Below, one piece after another: positions 43,386 to 52,450 of a DNA stretch of 64,000 nucleotides; positions within the stretch are counted from its first letter, which is position 1, and every line of letters begins with the position of its first letter. This DNA comes from Syntrophaceae bacterium UBA6087 (GTDB lineage Bacteria; Desulfobacterota; Desulfomonilia; UBA1062). The DNA lies in contig DIXF01000008.1 in NCBI GenBank assembly GCA_002448235.1, positions 62,001 through 126,000 on the forward strand. The letters are read 5' to 3'. The notes below the pieces were generated by a model that searched no databases, was not told the DNA's origin, and was given only the letters and a program-made list of their open reading frames with translations. Made by a program: the position numbers and the translations under genes.

Positions 43386-45560
43386 CTAGCTGATGAAAAG
43401 CATCTCCCAATACTTGGGCATGGGCCAGAGCTCGCTGTCTACATAGAGCTCGAGGGTGTCGACCTTGTCCCTGATCTCGACCATGGTTGGTCTTACCTCG
43501 TCGCAGAAATAGGTAGCCTTCTTCTCTTCTGAGCCGATCGAATTGGCCTTGGCGATCTTGGCTTTGAGCTCGTTGACCAGGACCTGTGAGTCGCTGATAA
43601 ATCCGCATATGAGCTTCAGCAGGTCTTTCTGCGGCTTGAGCGTCTTGCCGTCGCCTATGGCGTCCATTACGGATTCGATCGCCTCTGCGAGGTTCCGCTG
43701 GTAGGCGACCGCCGCCGGGATGACCTGGTTCTGGACCATGGTGCACAGGGTCGTGGCCTCGATGTCGATCTCCTTGATGAGCTTCTCGAGGCGGACGTGA
43801 TAGCGCGACTTCAGCTCGACCGGGGAAAGCACGGCGTACTTTTTGAAGAGCTTGACCGCCTTGTCCGACCTGAGGTCTTTCAGGGCCTCGCAGCTCGTCT
43901 TCTTGTTCGGCAGGCCTCTCTTCGCTGCCTCGTCTTCCCATTCCCTGGTATAGTTGTCGCCCATGAAGAGGATGGCCTTGTTGGCCTTCACTTCTTCCTT
44001 CACCACTTCCAGAGCTGCCTGGGTGACCTTTCCGCCTTTTGCCTTTGCCCGGATCTTTTCGGCGAGGATGTCGATGCTTTCGGCCACGATGGTGTTGAGC
44101 ACGGTCGCCGGCAGAGAGATGGACTGCGAAGAGCCGACTGCCCGGAACTCGAACTTGTTGCCGGTGAATGCGAAGGGCGACGTCCTGTTCCGGTCCGTGC
44201 TGTCCTTGCTCAGGACCGGGAGCTTGGAGATCCCGAGGTCGATGATCGCCTCGTCGGTGGCCTTGGTGATCTTGCCCTTCTCGATGTTGTCCAGGATCTG
44301 GGTGAGCTGCTCGCCCAGGAACACGGAGATAATGGCGGGCGGAGCTTCGTTCGCCCCGAGCCTGTGATCGTTGCCGGCCGAGGCGACGGATGCCCTGAGC
44401 AGGTCGGCATGGGTATAGACGGCCTTGATTGTTGCCATGAGGAACACGAGGAACTGGATATTGTCCTGCGGCGTCTTGCCGGGATTGAGCAGATTGTTGC
44501 CCAGGTCGTCGGACAGCGACCAGTTCACGTGCTTGCCCGAGCCGTTGATCCCCGCGAATGGCTTCTCGTGGAGGAGCAGCTTGAGCTTGTGGGTCGCTGC
44601 GACGCGCTTCATGGTCTCCATGACGAGCTGATTGTGGTCCGCAGCGATATTCGCCTCCTCGAAGATGGGGGCAATCTCGAACTGGCTGGGAGCGACCTCG
44701 TTGTGCCTGGTCTTTGCCGGGATGCCGAGCTTGTAGAGCTCTTCCTCGACATCGTGCATGAACGAGAGGATCCTTTCCTTGATGGAGCCGAAGTACTGGT
44801 CTTCGAGCTGCTGGCCCTTGGCCGGAGGAGCGCCGAGCAGGGTGCGGCCGCCCAGCACGAGGTCCTGCCTCTTGTAGTAATAGTCCTGGTCGATCAGGAA
44901 GTATTCCTGCTCCGGTCCGAGCGTGGCATAGACGCTTTTGGAATCGTTATTGCCGAGCAGGCGCATCAGGTTGACCGCGCACGTGTTGATGGCGCTGATG
45001 GAGCGCAAAAGCGGGGTCTTCTTGTCGAGGGCCTCGCCGGTGTAGGAGATGAATATGGTCGGGATGCACAGCGTGGTGCCGAGGCCGTTTTTGATGATGA
45101 AGGCCGGGCTGGTCGGGTCCCATGCGGTGTAGCCGCGTGCTTCGAACGTGGAGCGCAGGCCCCCGCTCGGGAAGCTCGATGCATCGGGCTCGCCCTGGAT
45201 GAGCTGCTTTCCGGAGAACCTTTCGATGATCTCGCCGGAGTCGGTGAATTCTATGAAGGAGTCGTGCTTCTCGGCGGTGGCCCCGGTCATGGGCTGGAAC
45301 CAGTGGCAGTAATGCGTGGCGCCTTTGTCGATCGCCCATTCTTTCATTGCATGCGCTACCGAGTTGGCTGTGTCGGTATCCATCTTGCGGCGCTCCTGGA
45401 TGATCTCGAGCACGCGCTTGTACACGTCCTTGGGCAGCTTCTGCTGCATCACCTTTGCGCTGAAGGTATCTTCGCCGTAGTACTTCGATATCTGCATCTC
45501 TTTTTCTTTCTCAACGGTATAGGTTCTCTCTGAAGCGGTGATGGAATCTTTGATCTTCAT
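43386..45560 (-). CDS. glnN: glutamine synthetase type III
   Basis: 724 residues, the size of GSIII (about 700-730) and far longer than GSI. It has the GSIII N-terminal motif (FSAKVMQQKLPKDVY), GPEQEYFLID for the metal site, NEVAPSQFEIAPIFEEAN, INGSGKHVNWSL and NRTSPFAFTGNKFEFRAVGSSQS near the glutamate site. It makes glutamine from glutamate and ammonia with ATP. The start at 45560 has GGAGGAG upstream; an in-frame ATG at 45638 is rejected. It stands alone with a strong terminator. A 490-nt AT-richer gap precedes it. Confidence 0.93.
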   Translation of the reverse strand: MKIKDSITASERTYTVEKEKEMQISKYYGEDTFSAKVMQQKLPKDVYKRVLEIIQERRKMDTDTANSVAHAMKEWAIDKGATHYCHWFQPMTGATAEKHDSFIEFTDSGEIIERFSGKQLIQGEPDASSFPSGGLRSTFEARGYTAWDPTSPAFIIKNGLGTTLCIPTIFISYTGEALDKKTPLLRSISAINTCAVNLMRLLGNNDSKSVYATLGPEQEYFLIDQDYYYKRQDLVLGGRTLLGAPPAKGQQLEDQYFGSIKERILSFMHDVEEELYKLGIPAKTRHNEVAPSQFEIAPIFEEANIAADHNQLVMETMKRVAATHKLKLLLHEKPFAGINGSGKHVNWSLSDDLGNNLLNPGKTPQDNIQFLVFLMATIKAVYTHADLLRASVASAGNDHRLGANEAPPAIISVFLGEQLTQILDNIEKGKITKATDEAIIDLGISKLPVLSKDSTDRNRTSPFAFTGNKFEFRAVGSSQSISLPATVLNTIVAESIDILAEKIRAKAKGGKVTQAALEVVKEEVKANKAILFMGDNYTREWEDEAAKRGLPNKKTSCEALKDLRSDKAVKLFKKYAVLSPVELKSRYHVRLEKLIKEIDIEATTLCTMVQNQVIPAAVAYQRNLAEAIESVMDAIGDGKTLKPQKDLLKLICGFISDSQVLVNELKAKIAKANSIGSEEKKATYFCDEVRPTMVEIRDKVDTLELYVDSELWPMPKYWEMLFIS

Positions 45561-46049
45561 TTCTCCTCCATTTATATTAATGGTTCTGCAAACGAACCCG
45601 GGTGCAGAATCGGGAATTGATGTTAGCGTCTTATGCATAAATGCTCCACAATATCAATAGCTCTCTCCGGAACCCGGTAAAGTGGACCGTAATCAAATCC
45701 TTCTCCTGTCATTTTTGAGGATTTAAAAGCAAGGAGGGTGCCAATTAAAATAACCATTAATCCTTTGTTATCATTGGTACAATGGTTTTTGCCGGAAAGG
45801 TCTGATTGTTCAAAAATGAGCCAAATAAAATATGATTGATCATTATTGTGCCAAATAAAATCCGGTACGATGACCGGCTCTGGCCGAATTCCGGGCTCTC
45901 GTAAGGAAAGCTATACGTAACAGCGCCGTATTTCGTGCTTGAAAAACATCTCCTGACAACATAATACCTATGAAGATGAGGTATTATGGGACGGATTTAT
46001 TCCATACACCGCTATCAGACTGCACATCGTGCCAGGAGCAATGTCCGCC
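45561..46049. repeat. AT-rich intergenic region with three direct repeats, possible IS remnant
   Basis: GTGCCAATTAAAAT (45738), GAGCCAAATAAAAT (45818) and GTGCCAAATAAAAT (45848) are near-identical 14-mers in the same orientation. AACCATT and AATGGTT (45753-45786) are inverted arms. The layout of repeated GCCAAATAAAA boxes resembles the end of an IS21-like element, but no transposase frame is left, only a 29-codon frame at 45623-45712 (minus) that I do not recognise. They could instead be operator repeats of the glutamine synthetase gene. Confidence 0.4.
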
Positions 46050-47891
46050 ATGAACTGGGAAGAGAGAATCGTAACCCCGCAGGAAGCCCTAAGCAAGATA
46101 GAACCGGGTATGAAGATTTTCGTCAGCACCGGCGTCTCCGAGCCGAGGACCCTGATGAAGCACCTCATGGCATCGGATGCCCCGAATCTCCAGGACCTCG
46201 AGCTCATTCAGCTCGTGAGCCTGGGAGACGTGATCACCATGAAAGAGCTCCAGACCCAGAAGTTCAGGCTCAAGACCTTCTTCTCCGGGTGGGTGGCGAG
46301 CGATGCCATTACCCAGGGATACGTAGACCTGATCCCGAGCCGGTTTTCCCGGGTCCCTGCCCTGATCGAATCCCGCATGCTGCCGATCGATGCGGCGTTT
46401 ATCCAGGTCACCCCGCCGAACGAGTCCGGCTACTGCAGCCTCGGGATGTCGGTGGATGTCGCCCGCCACGCCATGGAGCAGGCGTCCATCGTTATCGGCG
46501 AGATCAGCGACTCTGTTCCCCGCACCTATGGCGACACCTTCGTGCCGGTCTCCGAGTTCGACATGCTCGTGCGCTCCGGGGACACGCCCATCTATTTCCC
46601 TCGCTGGCCCGTTGACGAAGTGATCGACCAGGTGGCCGCAAACGTTGCATCCGTGATCGAAGAAGGCAGCTGCATCTGCTTCTCCCTCGGACCTGTCTAT
46701 GAGGCCCTGGCCCGCCACCTTACCCAGAAGAAGAACCTCGGCATCCATACGCCGTTTTTCACCGACCCCCTCATGGACCTGGTAAAGAGCGGAGCCGTGA
46801 CGAACCGGAAAAAAGAGGTTTCCCGCGGAAAGTCGCTCACCTCGTATGCGTTCGGCTCCAAAGAGCTCATGTGCTGGCTCGACCGCAACCCGCTCGTTGA
46901 TTTCCAGGGGATAGACACGGTTTTCAACCCGGTCCTGATCGGCCGGAACCCGAACTTCATCGCCGTGATACCCGCGAGAAAGGTCGACCTCACGGGCAGG
47001 ATCGCCATGCACATCGGCAAAGGCAACGTGGCTGCAAGCCCGGGCGAAGCCCTCGATTTCGTCAACGGCGCCGAGCTTTCGCACGGCGGGGCCACCATCT
47101 TTGCCCTGCCCAGCAGGAACCGCAAAGGCGAGCCGAATATCAGGCTGTCCGTGGAGGACCTCCCCAACCAGTTCAACCTGCGGGAGTCCGTGGACATGGT
47201 CATCACCGAGTACGGCGTGGCCAACATGCGCGGCAGGACCGTCCGGGAGCGGGCCCAGTTCCTGATCGACATCGCCCATCCCCAAGACCGGAAAGAACTC
47301 TTCGAACAGGCCAAGGAGCACAAGATCCTCTACCAGGACCAGATATTCCTGCCGGAATCCGCACACCTCTACCCCTCGGCGATCGCCACCAGGCATACCT
47401 TCAAGGGCGGCGTCGAGGTCAGGTTCCGGGCGATCAAGCCATCGGACGAGGAAGAGATGCGGCACCTCTTCTACCGGTTTTCGGACAAAATGGTCTACTA
47501 CCGGTACTTCAGCCCCATCAAGGTCATGTCCCACGCCAAGATGCAGCAGTACGTGAATGTCGATTACAACACGGCGCTCTCCATCGTCGGACTCGTGGGG
47601 CCGCCCGAGCAGGAGCACATCATCGCCGAGGCCAGGTTCGTCAAGGACAAGAAGCGCCCCTACGGCGACGTGGCGTTCGTTGTCGAGGAAAAGTACCAGG
47701 GCTTAGGCATTGCGACCTACCTCTACGACATGCTCGTGCGCCTCGCAAAGGAGCGCGGGCTCCACGGGTTCGTAGCCGATGTGCTCGCGTCGAACAAGTC
47801 CATGATGAAGGTATTCGAAAAGGGCAGATACCCGGTCAGGGCCAACCTCGCCCAGGGAGCGTACGAGCTCACGATCGATTTCGTGGATTAG
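46050..47891 (+). CDS. acetyl-CoA hydrolase/transferase-like protein fused to GNAT, catalytic Glu missing
   Basis: 613 residues, a paralogue of the protein at 13873. Residues about 1-450 are the CoA-transferase fold (TGVSEPRTLMKHL, VITEYGVANMRGRT), and about 460-613 a GNAT domain (VRFRAIKPSDEEEMRHLF, YQGLGIATYLYDMLV). The catalytic-Glu position (IHSE in the other copy) reads IHTP: Pro235, codon 46752-46754, is in place of Glu. It may not run the usual ping-pong transfer. The ATG at 46050 is preferred (AGGAG upstream); GTG 46029 and ATG 46041 are in frame. Confidence 0.83.
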   Translation: MNWEERIVTPQEALSKIEPGMKIFVSTGVSEPRTLMKHLMASDAPNLQDLELIQLVSLGDVITMKELQTQKFRLKTFFSGWVASDAITQGYVDLIPSRFSRVPALIESRMLPIDAAFIQVTPPNESGYCSLGMSVDVARHAMEQASIVIGEISDSVPRTYGDTFVPVSEFDMLVRSGDTPIYFPRWPVDEVIDQVAANVASVIEEGSCICFSLGPVYEALARHLTQKKNLGIHTPFFTDPLMDLVKSGAVTNRKKEVSRGKSLTSYAFGSKELMCWLDRNPLVDFQGIDTVFNPVLIGRNPNFIAVIPARKVDLTGRIAMHIGKGNVAASPGEALDFVNGAELSHGGATIFALPSRNRKGEPNIRLSVEDLPNQFNLRESVDMVITEYGVANMRGRTVRERAQFLIDIAHPQDRKELFEQAKEHKILYQDQIFLPESAHLYPSAIATRHTFKGGVEVRFRAIKPSDEEEMRHLFYRFSDKMVYYRYFSPIKVMSHAKMQQYVNVDYNTALSIVGLVGPPEQEHIIAEARFVKDKKRPYGDVAFVVEEKYQGLGIATYLYDMLVRLAKERGLHGFVADVLASNKSMMKVFEKGRYPVRANLAQGAYELTIDFVD

Positions 47892-47968
47892 CGCTTTTCA
47901 CAATCCGGTTCAGCTAGCCAATTGGCTTATTCAGCGTGGGGCAACTGTCACATCCCATGGCTTCCATA

Positions 47969-48814
47969 TTATGGACTCCTGCGGGCGGTAATAATAGAAG
48001 CAGTTGTCACTGCTGAAACGATAATTCCACCGCCGATAAGCGTGTGTACGCCCGGGGCTTCCCCTAGGATAAAGAACACCCATACAGGATTGAATACCGG
48101 TTCGACGACCGCTATCAGGTTCGCTTGAATTGCAGAGATACGCTTGATCGCGATGGAAAATAAAATCGACGAGATACCGATCTGCACAACTCCCAAAACA
48201 GCGATCGCGCCGAGTGATTGAGTTGTTATATGCGGGAGAGGAAGAAACAATGATATGATGATGCAGATTCCGGCTGTCAGCCAATGGGACAGCAGATTGG
48301 ATTCAAGCGGCGAGCCATCCTTTTGCATCCGCATGAATACAAAGTAGAAGCTGAACGTTACAGCAGACATGAGTCCAAGGACATTACCAAGCAATCTCCC
48401 GCCGCCGAGTCTGTCAAAGAACATGATGACCATACCTGCCACTACGAGAGGCAGCGCTACTAAGTTTTCCCCATGCGGTTTCTCTTTGAGGAGAATGGCA
48501 CCGATGAATACGGTCAGCACCGGCGCGCAATATTGAAGCAGGATGGCGTTGGCGGCAGTTGTCGTTTTGTTGGCGCAGACAAAGAGAAGCATGGTCATGG
48601 CATTGGCTACGGCTGCAGCAATCTGCGGAAATGAAAAGTGGATGTCAGGATGCTTCAGATACAGGAAAATAACGACCGATGCAATGAGACTCCGCATGCC
48701 TGCAATTGCAATGGGATTCCAGTCTATGACTTTTATGAACAAACCTGCAATGCTCCAGAGGAATGCTGTGGCTACCATAGCAAAAATGCCCGTGCTCTTA
48801 TTCAGGTTTTCCAT
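47969..48814 (-). CDS. EamA/DMT-family transporter
   Basis: A 281-residue protein with about ten membrane segments in two EamA repeats. The first opens GIFAMVATAFLWSIAGLFIKVI and the second LGLMSAVTFSFYFVFMRMQKD. NLIAVVEPVFNPVWVFFILGE is the typical E.....w...... motif near the C-terminus. It likely exports a metabolite or amino acid; the cargo is unknown. The codon use is AT-richer than average for the window. Confidence 0.87.
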   Translation of the reverse strand: MENLNKSTGIFAMVATAFLWSIAGLFIKVIDWNPIAIAGMRSLIASVVIFLYLKHPDIHFSFPQIAAAVANAMTMLLFVCANKTTTAANAILLQYCAPVLTVFIGAILLKEKPHGENLVALPLVVAGMVIMFFDRLGGGRLLGNVLGLMSAVTFSFYFVFMRMQKDGSPLESNLLSHWLTAGICIIISLFLPLPHITTQSLGAIAVLGVVQIGISSILFSIAIKRISAIQANLIAVVEPVFNPVWVFFILGEAPGVHTLIGGGIIVSAVTTASIITARRSP

Positions 48815-48858
48815 CTCGTCCCTGTGACAATAGGTTTATAATTCGGTTCCGGGATACC

Positions 48859-49851
48859 CTACCTACCTTTTGCCGTTTCACATATTTTCCGGCATAGGGA
48901 AATAAAATCGATCCCGACGGCTTGAGCGGATTGGGGCAAGAGACTCGTTGCAGTCATTCCCGGGAGGGTATTCACTTCCAGACACCAGAAGCGGCCGTCC
49001 GCATCCATCATGAAATCGACCCGGCTGTAGCTTCTTATTTTCAGCGCCTTGTGCGCTTTGAGGGCCAGATCCTTCAATTGCCCGGTCTGGTTCTCTTCCA
49101 GCCCGGCGGGGAATATCTCTATAGCGCCTCCCTTCTGGTACTTGCTCTCATAATTGAAGACCTTGCCGAGCTGTGGAATGATCTCGCCGACCGACAATGG
49201 CATGTCGTCAAGGATGCCGACGGTGAACTCCCTTCCCTCGACGTATTGTTCGACGATAACCTCGACATCGTACTTGAAGGCTTCTTCTATGGCGGCTTTC
49301 AGGAGGCCGGGCTCTTTCACCACGGTCAGACCGATGGTTGAGCCCTGGTTATTGGGTTTCACAACGGCAGGATATGCAAGCTGACCGTCCGGCACAAACG
49401 ACGGCGTCGACACAAGGCACCAGTCCGGGGTGGGAATATCCGCAAACCTGAACAGCCGCTTGCTGAGATCCTTGTCCATTGCAACAGCGCTCCCCTTCAT
49501 CCCGCCCCCGGTGTACCTCAAGCCGGCAAGGTCCAGGAATGCCTGTATGCTTCCATCCTCGCCGGGGACGCCGTGAAGAGCCAGAAAATAGAGATCTACA
49601 TCTTCCAATGTGGAAATGACGCTCGACAGGACAGAGATAATCGATTTCCCCTTCTCATACGCCGGAGGTGTGCCCGAAAGGGCAGCACGAAAAATCCGGT
49701 CTTCTCCCTCGGGCCCCAGCACGCCAACGGATATGTCGACGGCAACTACCTCATGCCCGTCTGCACGCAAAGATCTGATTACCTGAGCGCCGCTCGCAAT
49801 GGAGACATCCCGCTCGGGACTGGGCCCACCAAACAGCACGGCTATTTTCAT
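48859..49851 (-). CDS. ddl: D-alanine--D-alanine ligase family
   Basis: 330 residues of an ATP-grasp ligase. VLFGGPSPERDVSIASG is the N-terminal substrate loop, LHGVPGEDGSIQAFLDLAGLRYTGGG the second signature, VVKPNNQGSTIGLTVV the ATP-binding lysine strand, and FWCLEVNTLPGMTATSLLPQSAQAVGIDF the metal site and closing motif. It makes the D-Ala-D-Ala dipeptide for peptidoglycan. HG.PGEDG replaces the usual HG..GEDG. The start at 49851 has GAGGAG upstream. It lies 44 nt before the EamA gene on the same strand. Confidence 0.88.
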   Translation of the reverse strand: MKIAVLFGGPSPERDVSIASGAQVIRSLRADGHEVVAVDISVGVLGPEGEDRIFRAALSGTPPAYEKGKSIISVLSSVISTLEDVDLYFLALHGVPGEDGSIQAFLDLAGLRYTGGGMKGSAVAMDKDLSKRLFRFADIPTPDWCLVSTPSFVPDGQLAYPAVVKPNNQGSTIGLTVVKEPGLLKAAIEEAFKYDVEVIVEQYVEGREFTVGILDDMPLSVGEIIPQLGKVFNYESKYQKGGAIEIFPAGLEENQTGQLKDLALKAHKALKIRSYSRVDFMMDADGRFWCLEVNTLPGMTATSLLPQSAQAVGIDFISLCRKICETAKGR

Positions 49852-50084
49852 CACGCTTCTCCTCAAATAGAGTTTCCTTGATGCCGAACATTAATGAAAC
49901 TCGGTTCTCTTAGGCAAATCAAAAATTGTTCCCTGCTTTCCACAGCCCTCATCCCATCTCCTAGAGAATAAGGACAGGCCTGTCTTTGGCCGCGTGGGAA
50001 CAATTTTCGCTACGAGCAGGAATTCATCCCCCCGAGAAAAAACCGCTTGACAGGAAGTTCCTTTTCATTAATTCTATGATCACA

Positions 50085-50105
50085 TTGTGCATAACTCATG
50101 CATAA
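50085..50105. promoter_or_regulatory. palindrome upstream of the IclR gene (candidate operator)
   Basis: TTGTGCAT-AACTC-ATGCATAA matches its reverse complement at 7 of 8 positions per arm. The half-site CATGCATAA occurs again at 51007-51015, before the TRAP operon. Confidence 0.5.
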
Positions 50106-50126
50106 TAAGCATGCGGAGGTGGGAAA

Positions 50127-50906
50127 TTGCAGAATATTAAGTCTATTGAGAAGGCAATTGATATCCTGTCCTGCTTCACGATCGATACGCCCGCTCTCAC
50201 CGTTTCGGAGATCAGCGTAATGACCGGCTTCAATCAGAGCACCGTATCGCGCATCCTGGCCACCCTGGAAAAAAAATTGTGCATGGACCGTGACCACGAC
50301 AGCGGCAAGTATCGGCTGGGAGGGATAAAATTCCACCAGTGGAAAGGGATCCTGTCGCGGGAGATGAGCATCGCCGAACTGGCACGGCCGATCATGGAGA
50401 AGTTGCGGGACGAGTGCGGGGAGGAAGTCTCCCTGTATGTTCCCGGCGAGGGCAACAGGATCTGCGTCGAAGCGATAAAAAGCCGCTTCGGCGTTGCAAA
50501 GGTCACGGATCTGGGGAAGGTTCTCCCTCTTCATTGCGGCGCATCGGGCAAAGTTCTGCTTGCCCATCTCCCGGAAAAAACCCGCAAGCTCCTCTACAAG
50601 AAACCCCTGGAACGGTACACCCCCAACACCGTCACGGATCCGGCGGAATTAGAGGCCGAACTCGAGAAAATCCGCAGGAACGGGTATGCCGTCAGCCTCG
50701 AAGAGCGTGAGGCAGGGTCCTTTTCCGTTGTAGCGCCGGTGATGGGGAAGAGCGGGAACATCAAAGCGAGTCTTGCCATCAGCGGACCGCTCTTCCGCTT
50801 TCAGGAAAACATACGGGACAGGACTGTCAAGGCGGTCCTCGATGCCGCCGGTGAGATCTCCATGATGATGGGCAATCCGTCACTGAAAGAAAGGCATCGC
50901 CCATGA
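50127..50906 (+). CDS. IclR-family transcriptional regulator
   Basis: 259 residues. The N-terminal winged helix-turn-helix (SIEKAIDILSCFTIDTPALTVSEISVMTGFNQSTVSRILATL) is followed by the IclR effector domain (EEVSLYVPGEGNRICVEAI, PLHCGASGKVLLAHLPE). It starts at a TTG with GGAGG 7 nt upstream. It is placed directly upstream of the TRAP/LarA/enolase-like operon on the same strand, so it very likely controls that operon in response to the imported acid. Confidence 0.9.
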   Translation: MQNIKSIEKAIDILSCFTIDTPALTVSEISVMTGFNQSTVSRILATLEKKLCMDRDHDSGKYRLGGIKFHQWKGILSREMSIAELARPIMEKLRDECGEEVSLYVPGEGNRICVEAIKSRFGVAKVTDLGKVLPLHCGASGKVLLAHLPEKTRKLLYKKPLERYTPNTVTDPAELEAELEKIRRNGYAVSLEEREAGSFSVVAPVMGKSGNIKASLAISGPLFRFQENIRDRTVKAVLDAAGEISMMMGNPSLKERHRP

Positions 50907-51087
50907 CAATGGCGGAAAGGTACCTAGTTCCACTGGTCCTTCGGAGCGAATTCTGCCCGGGAATCGGCGTACCGCTATCCACCGGCTCCTTCCAGCGCGT
51001 TGCAGGCATGCATAAGAATATACGTCCCATACAAGAGGAAAATTATCCGGATATTTAGAGAAACGGCATCTTAAGGAGGAACAGCCC

Positions 51088-52368
51088 ATGTCTATTGCTT
51101 TGATAGCATTGATAGTCTGCTTCATCATCCTTCTGATCAGCGGGTTCCCTATAGCGTTCAACCTGATCTTGAGCTCCTTCGTCTACCTCATGGTGGGAGA
51201 CTACCCCATAACACTGATCCCCCAGAGGATGTTTCAAGGTATGAACGGGTTCGCCCTGCTCGCGGTTCCCTTCTTCATCCTCACGGGGCAGCTCATGGTG
51301 AAGGGGAATATCCTGAAATCGCTGACCGACTTCGTCAATGCTTTCGTCGGCCATGTCCGCGGGGCGCTGGCCCTGGTCACGGTGGGCACGTGCCTGTTCA
51401 TGGGCGCCATCGTCGGCCTGGCGGTGGCGGCAACCGCCTCGCTCGGTTCCTTCCTCATCCCCATGATGAAGAAGGAAGGTTATAAGCCCGGTTTCGCCTC
51501 GGGCGTCATGGCGAGCGCCTCATTGCTCGGCCCCATCATGCCTCCCAGTGTGCTCATGATACTCTACTGCATCTCGGTGGGACGGACTTCCATCGCCGGG
51601 ATCTTCCTGGCATCCATCATCCCGGCCATCCTCATCGCGGTCTCCCAGATGCTGGTGATCTACTTCATCGCCAAAAAAGACAACCTGCCAAGGCATGAGC
51701 GGGCTCATTGGCCTGAAAAATGGAAGCAGTTCAAGGCCGCGCTGCCCGCTTTGTTCCTGCCCGTGATCATCCTGGGCGGCATCTTCGGCGGCATCTTCAC
51801 GGTGACCGAGGCCTCGGCCGCAGCAGCGGCGTACGCCTTCGGCCTGACCATGTTCGTGACCAGGGAAGTCAAGTGGCGTGACCTCCCCGCAATTTTTATG
51901 GAGACGGCCGTTACCTCGGGGCTGGTCATCCTCCTTGCGGGGGCCGCAACAGTGACCGCATGGGCAATCGCCAACGAGCAGATCGTCGAGGCCATCAGCG
52001 GCCCGCTTTCGAGCGTCCCCCTCTGGGCCTTCCTCCTCCTCCTCAACATCGGCCTGCTGATCAACGGCATGTTCATGGACGACTACGCGTCGGTCATCGT
52101 GCTGGGCCCTATCCTTGCGCCCATCGCCTGGGCCCTTGGAGTGGACCCGCTGCAGATCGGCGTCATTATCTGCGTCAACCTGGTCATCGGTCTGGCCACA
52201 CCGCCATTCGGGATCACGCTTTTCGTCACGAGCCCCATGGCGGGGGTCTCGGTGGAAGACACGTTCAAGGGGGGCTGGCCCATGCTGGTGGCCAGCATGG
52301 GCGTGCTGATCCTGCTGACGTACTGGCCGCCCCTCACCCTGTGGCTGCCGAGGATGTTCGGCTATTAA
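51088..52368 (+). CDS. TRAP transporter large permease (DctM type)
   Basis: A 426-residue membrane protein with about 12 segments. It starts ALIALIVCFIILLISGFPIAF, and holds GSFLIPMMKKEGYKPGFASGVMASASLLGPIMPPS, which includes the conserved DctM signature. The ending (PPLTLWLPRMFG) is standard. It carries the ion-coupled transport path. The gene comes first in the operon, before the binding protein, in place of the more common P-Q-M order. AAGGAGG lies 8 nt before the ATG. Confidence 0.93.
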   Translation: MSIALIALIVCFIILLISGFPIAFNLILSSFVYLMVGDYPITLIPQRMFQGMNGFALLAVPFFILTGQLMVKGNILKSLTDFVNAFVGHVRGALALVTVGTCLFMGAIVGLAVAATASLGSFLIPMMKKEGYKPGFASGVMASASLLGPIMPPSVLMILYCISVGRTSIAGIFLASIIPAILIAVSQMLVIYFIAKKDNLPRHERAHWPEKWKQFKAALPALFLPVIILGGIFGGIFTVTEASAAAAAYAFGLTMFVTREVKWRDLPAIFMETAVTSGLVILLAGAATVTAWAIANEQIVEAISGPLSSVPLWAFLLLLNIGLLINGMFMDDYASVIVLGPILAPIAWALGVDPLQIGVIICVNLVIGLATPPFGITLFVTSPMAGVSVEDTFKGGWPMLVASMGVLILLTYWPPLTLWLPRMFGY

Positions 52369-52450
52369 CCGGCTGGATCGGAAGGGAAAGCACCTTCCGG
52401 ATACGATACGGCAATATAAACACGGAAAAAAACATTCTGGAGGTAAGAGT

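Noticed and set aside
43797..45533. 578-codon open frame on the plus strand opposite glnN
   Set aside because: It is a shadow of the strongly supported type III glutamine synthetase; the product is not a recognisable protein.
45623..45712. 29-codon frame upstream of glnN, considered as a leader peptide or transposase tail
   Set aside because: No ribosome site and no recognisable match; only mentioned with the repeats.
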